A stretch of 51,930 bases of DNA from Brevirhabdus sp. (lineage in GTDB: Bacteria > Pseudomonadota > Alphaproteobacteria > Rhodobacterales > Rhodobacteraceae), in assembly GCA_024637315.1 (NCBI GenBank), contig JAGXFH010000067.1:1-51930 (forward strand). Direction: 5' to 3'. The notes below the pieces were generated by a model. That model did not search any database. It was given only the letters and a program-made list of their open reading frames with translations, and had not been told where the DNA came from. Numbering within the stretch: position 1 is the stretch's first letter; every line of letters begins with the position of its first letter. The position numbers and the translations under genes are program-made. Shown in pieces: positions 51,719-51,930 of the stretch.

Positions 51719-51930
51719 TCAGGCCGTGAGGAAGAGCGTCTGCTGCGCGGCCCAGTCAGCCGGGATCTCGTGCTTGAGACACCAGTCTGCGGTCAGGAAA
51801 GATGGCTGTCGCCCCTCGATGATTTGCCTGACGGCGTCCGGCCCGAGGAAGGCGAACTCGATGATCTGCTGGATGCGCTTGACCGAGAGGGCGTTCTTTT
51901 CTGCGATCGTCTGGACGCTTTGTCCTTTGG
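51719..51930 (-). CDS. Recombinase-like protein, C-terminal fragment
   Basis: 69 residues are visible, with no start in the window. A helix-turn-helix AEKNALSVKRIQQIIEFAFL is followed by LGPDAVRQIIEGRQPSFLTA and IPADWAAQQTLF. This HTH plus LxPDxVxxIxEGRQP...LT...PxxWxxQ layout is what I recall from the C-termini of large serine recombinases in alphaproteobacterial mobile elements. The catalytic domain would lie beyond the window edge, so the class is inferred. It is oriented toward tRNA-Glu. Confidence 0.6.
   Translation of the reverse strand, partial: KGQSVQTIAEKNALSVKRIQQIIEFAFLGPDAVRQIIEGRQPSFLTADWCLKHEIPADWAAQQTLFLTA

Overview
The window is high-GC alphaproteobacterial chromosome, most likely order Rhodobacterales (Rhodobacter/Paracoccus/Roseobacter relatives). 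Pointers are an smoEFGK-mtlK polyol locus, a soxBDAG sarcosine oxidase operon, hom-glpX-recJ synteny, nrdR-ribD, a VPLPA-CTERM-like sorting tail, and FNR-type (FnrL) boxes. No rRNA operon, CRISPR array or complete IS element was seen.

Layout. 1-4077: the end of a GYF-domain gene, a double zinc-ribbon membrane protein, a SRAP DNA-protein crosslink sensor, a small heat-shock gene under a probable FNR site, a PfkB sugar kinase and D-aminoacyl-tRNA deacylase. 4376-11711: polyol uptake and oxidation (HAD phosphatase, SorC-type regulator, SmoEFGK ABC importer, mannitol 2-dehydrogenase). No smoS-type sorbitol dehydrogenase is present, and a possible fructokinase lies 1.7 kb upstream. 11930-19817: a second ABC importer of the dipeptide/oligopeptide type whose last gene, in ATGA/GTGA overlap, is a cytoplasmic sulfatase/phosphonate-monoesterase-like hydrolase. 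This suggests an uptake-then-hydrolysis module for an ester and is the best candidate for an uncharacterised pathway. 19981-22379: a surface-sorted SGNH hydrolase, two tandem paralogous c-type cytochromes (one with a textbook FNR promoter) and a YdcZ-type membrane protein.

22611-27199: capsule genes (KpsS-like, Wza/KpsD-like lipoprotein, KpsC). 27495-31930: ribD and nrdR, dodecin, YjbQ, a secreted unknown, a dienelactone-hydrolase-like protein and an unknown. 31972-42603, all on the minus strand: glutamate dehydrogenase, sarcosine oxidase BDAG, then dnaG and rpoD. The dnaG-rpoD gap carries five GANTC (CcrM) sites in 47 bp. 42921-45746: an orphan TadG/TadE-like trio. 45743-47243: a membrane protein, a TetR regulator and a small lipoprotein. 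47316-51393: homoserine dehydrogenase, class II fructose-1,6-bisphosphatase and RecJ. 51471-51930: tRNA-Glu(UUC) with a good promoter, then the 3' end of a recombinase-like gene pointing toward the tRNA, which suggests the edge of an integrated element.

Taken together this is a heterotroph that eats polyols, methylated amines (sarcosine) and probably sulfate or phosphonate esters, switches some genes with oxygen, and builds a capsule. All functions are read from motifs, lengths and gene order; no database search was run.
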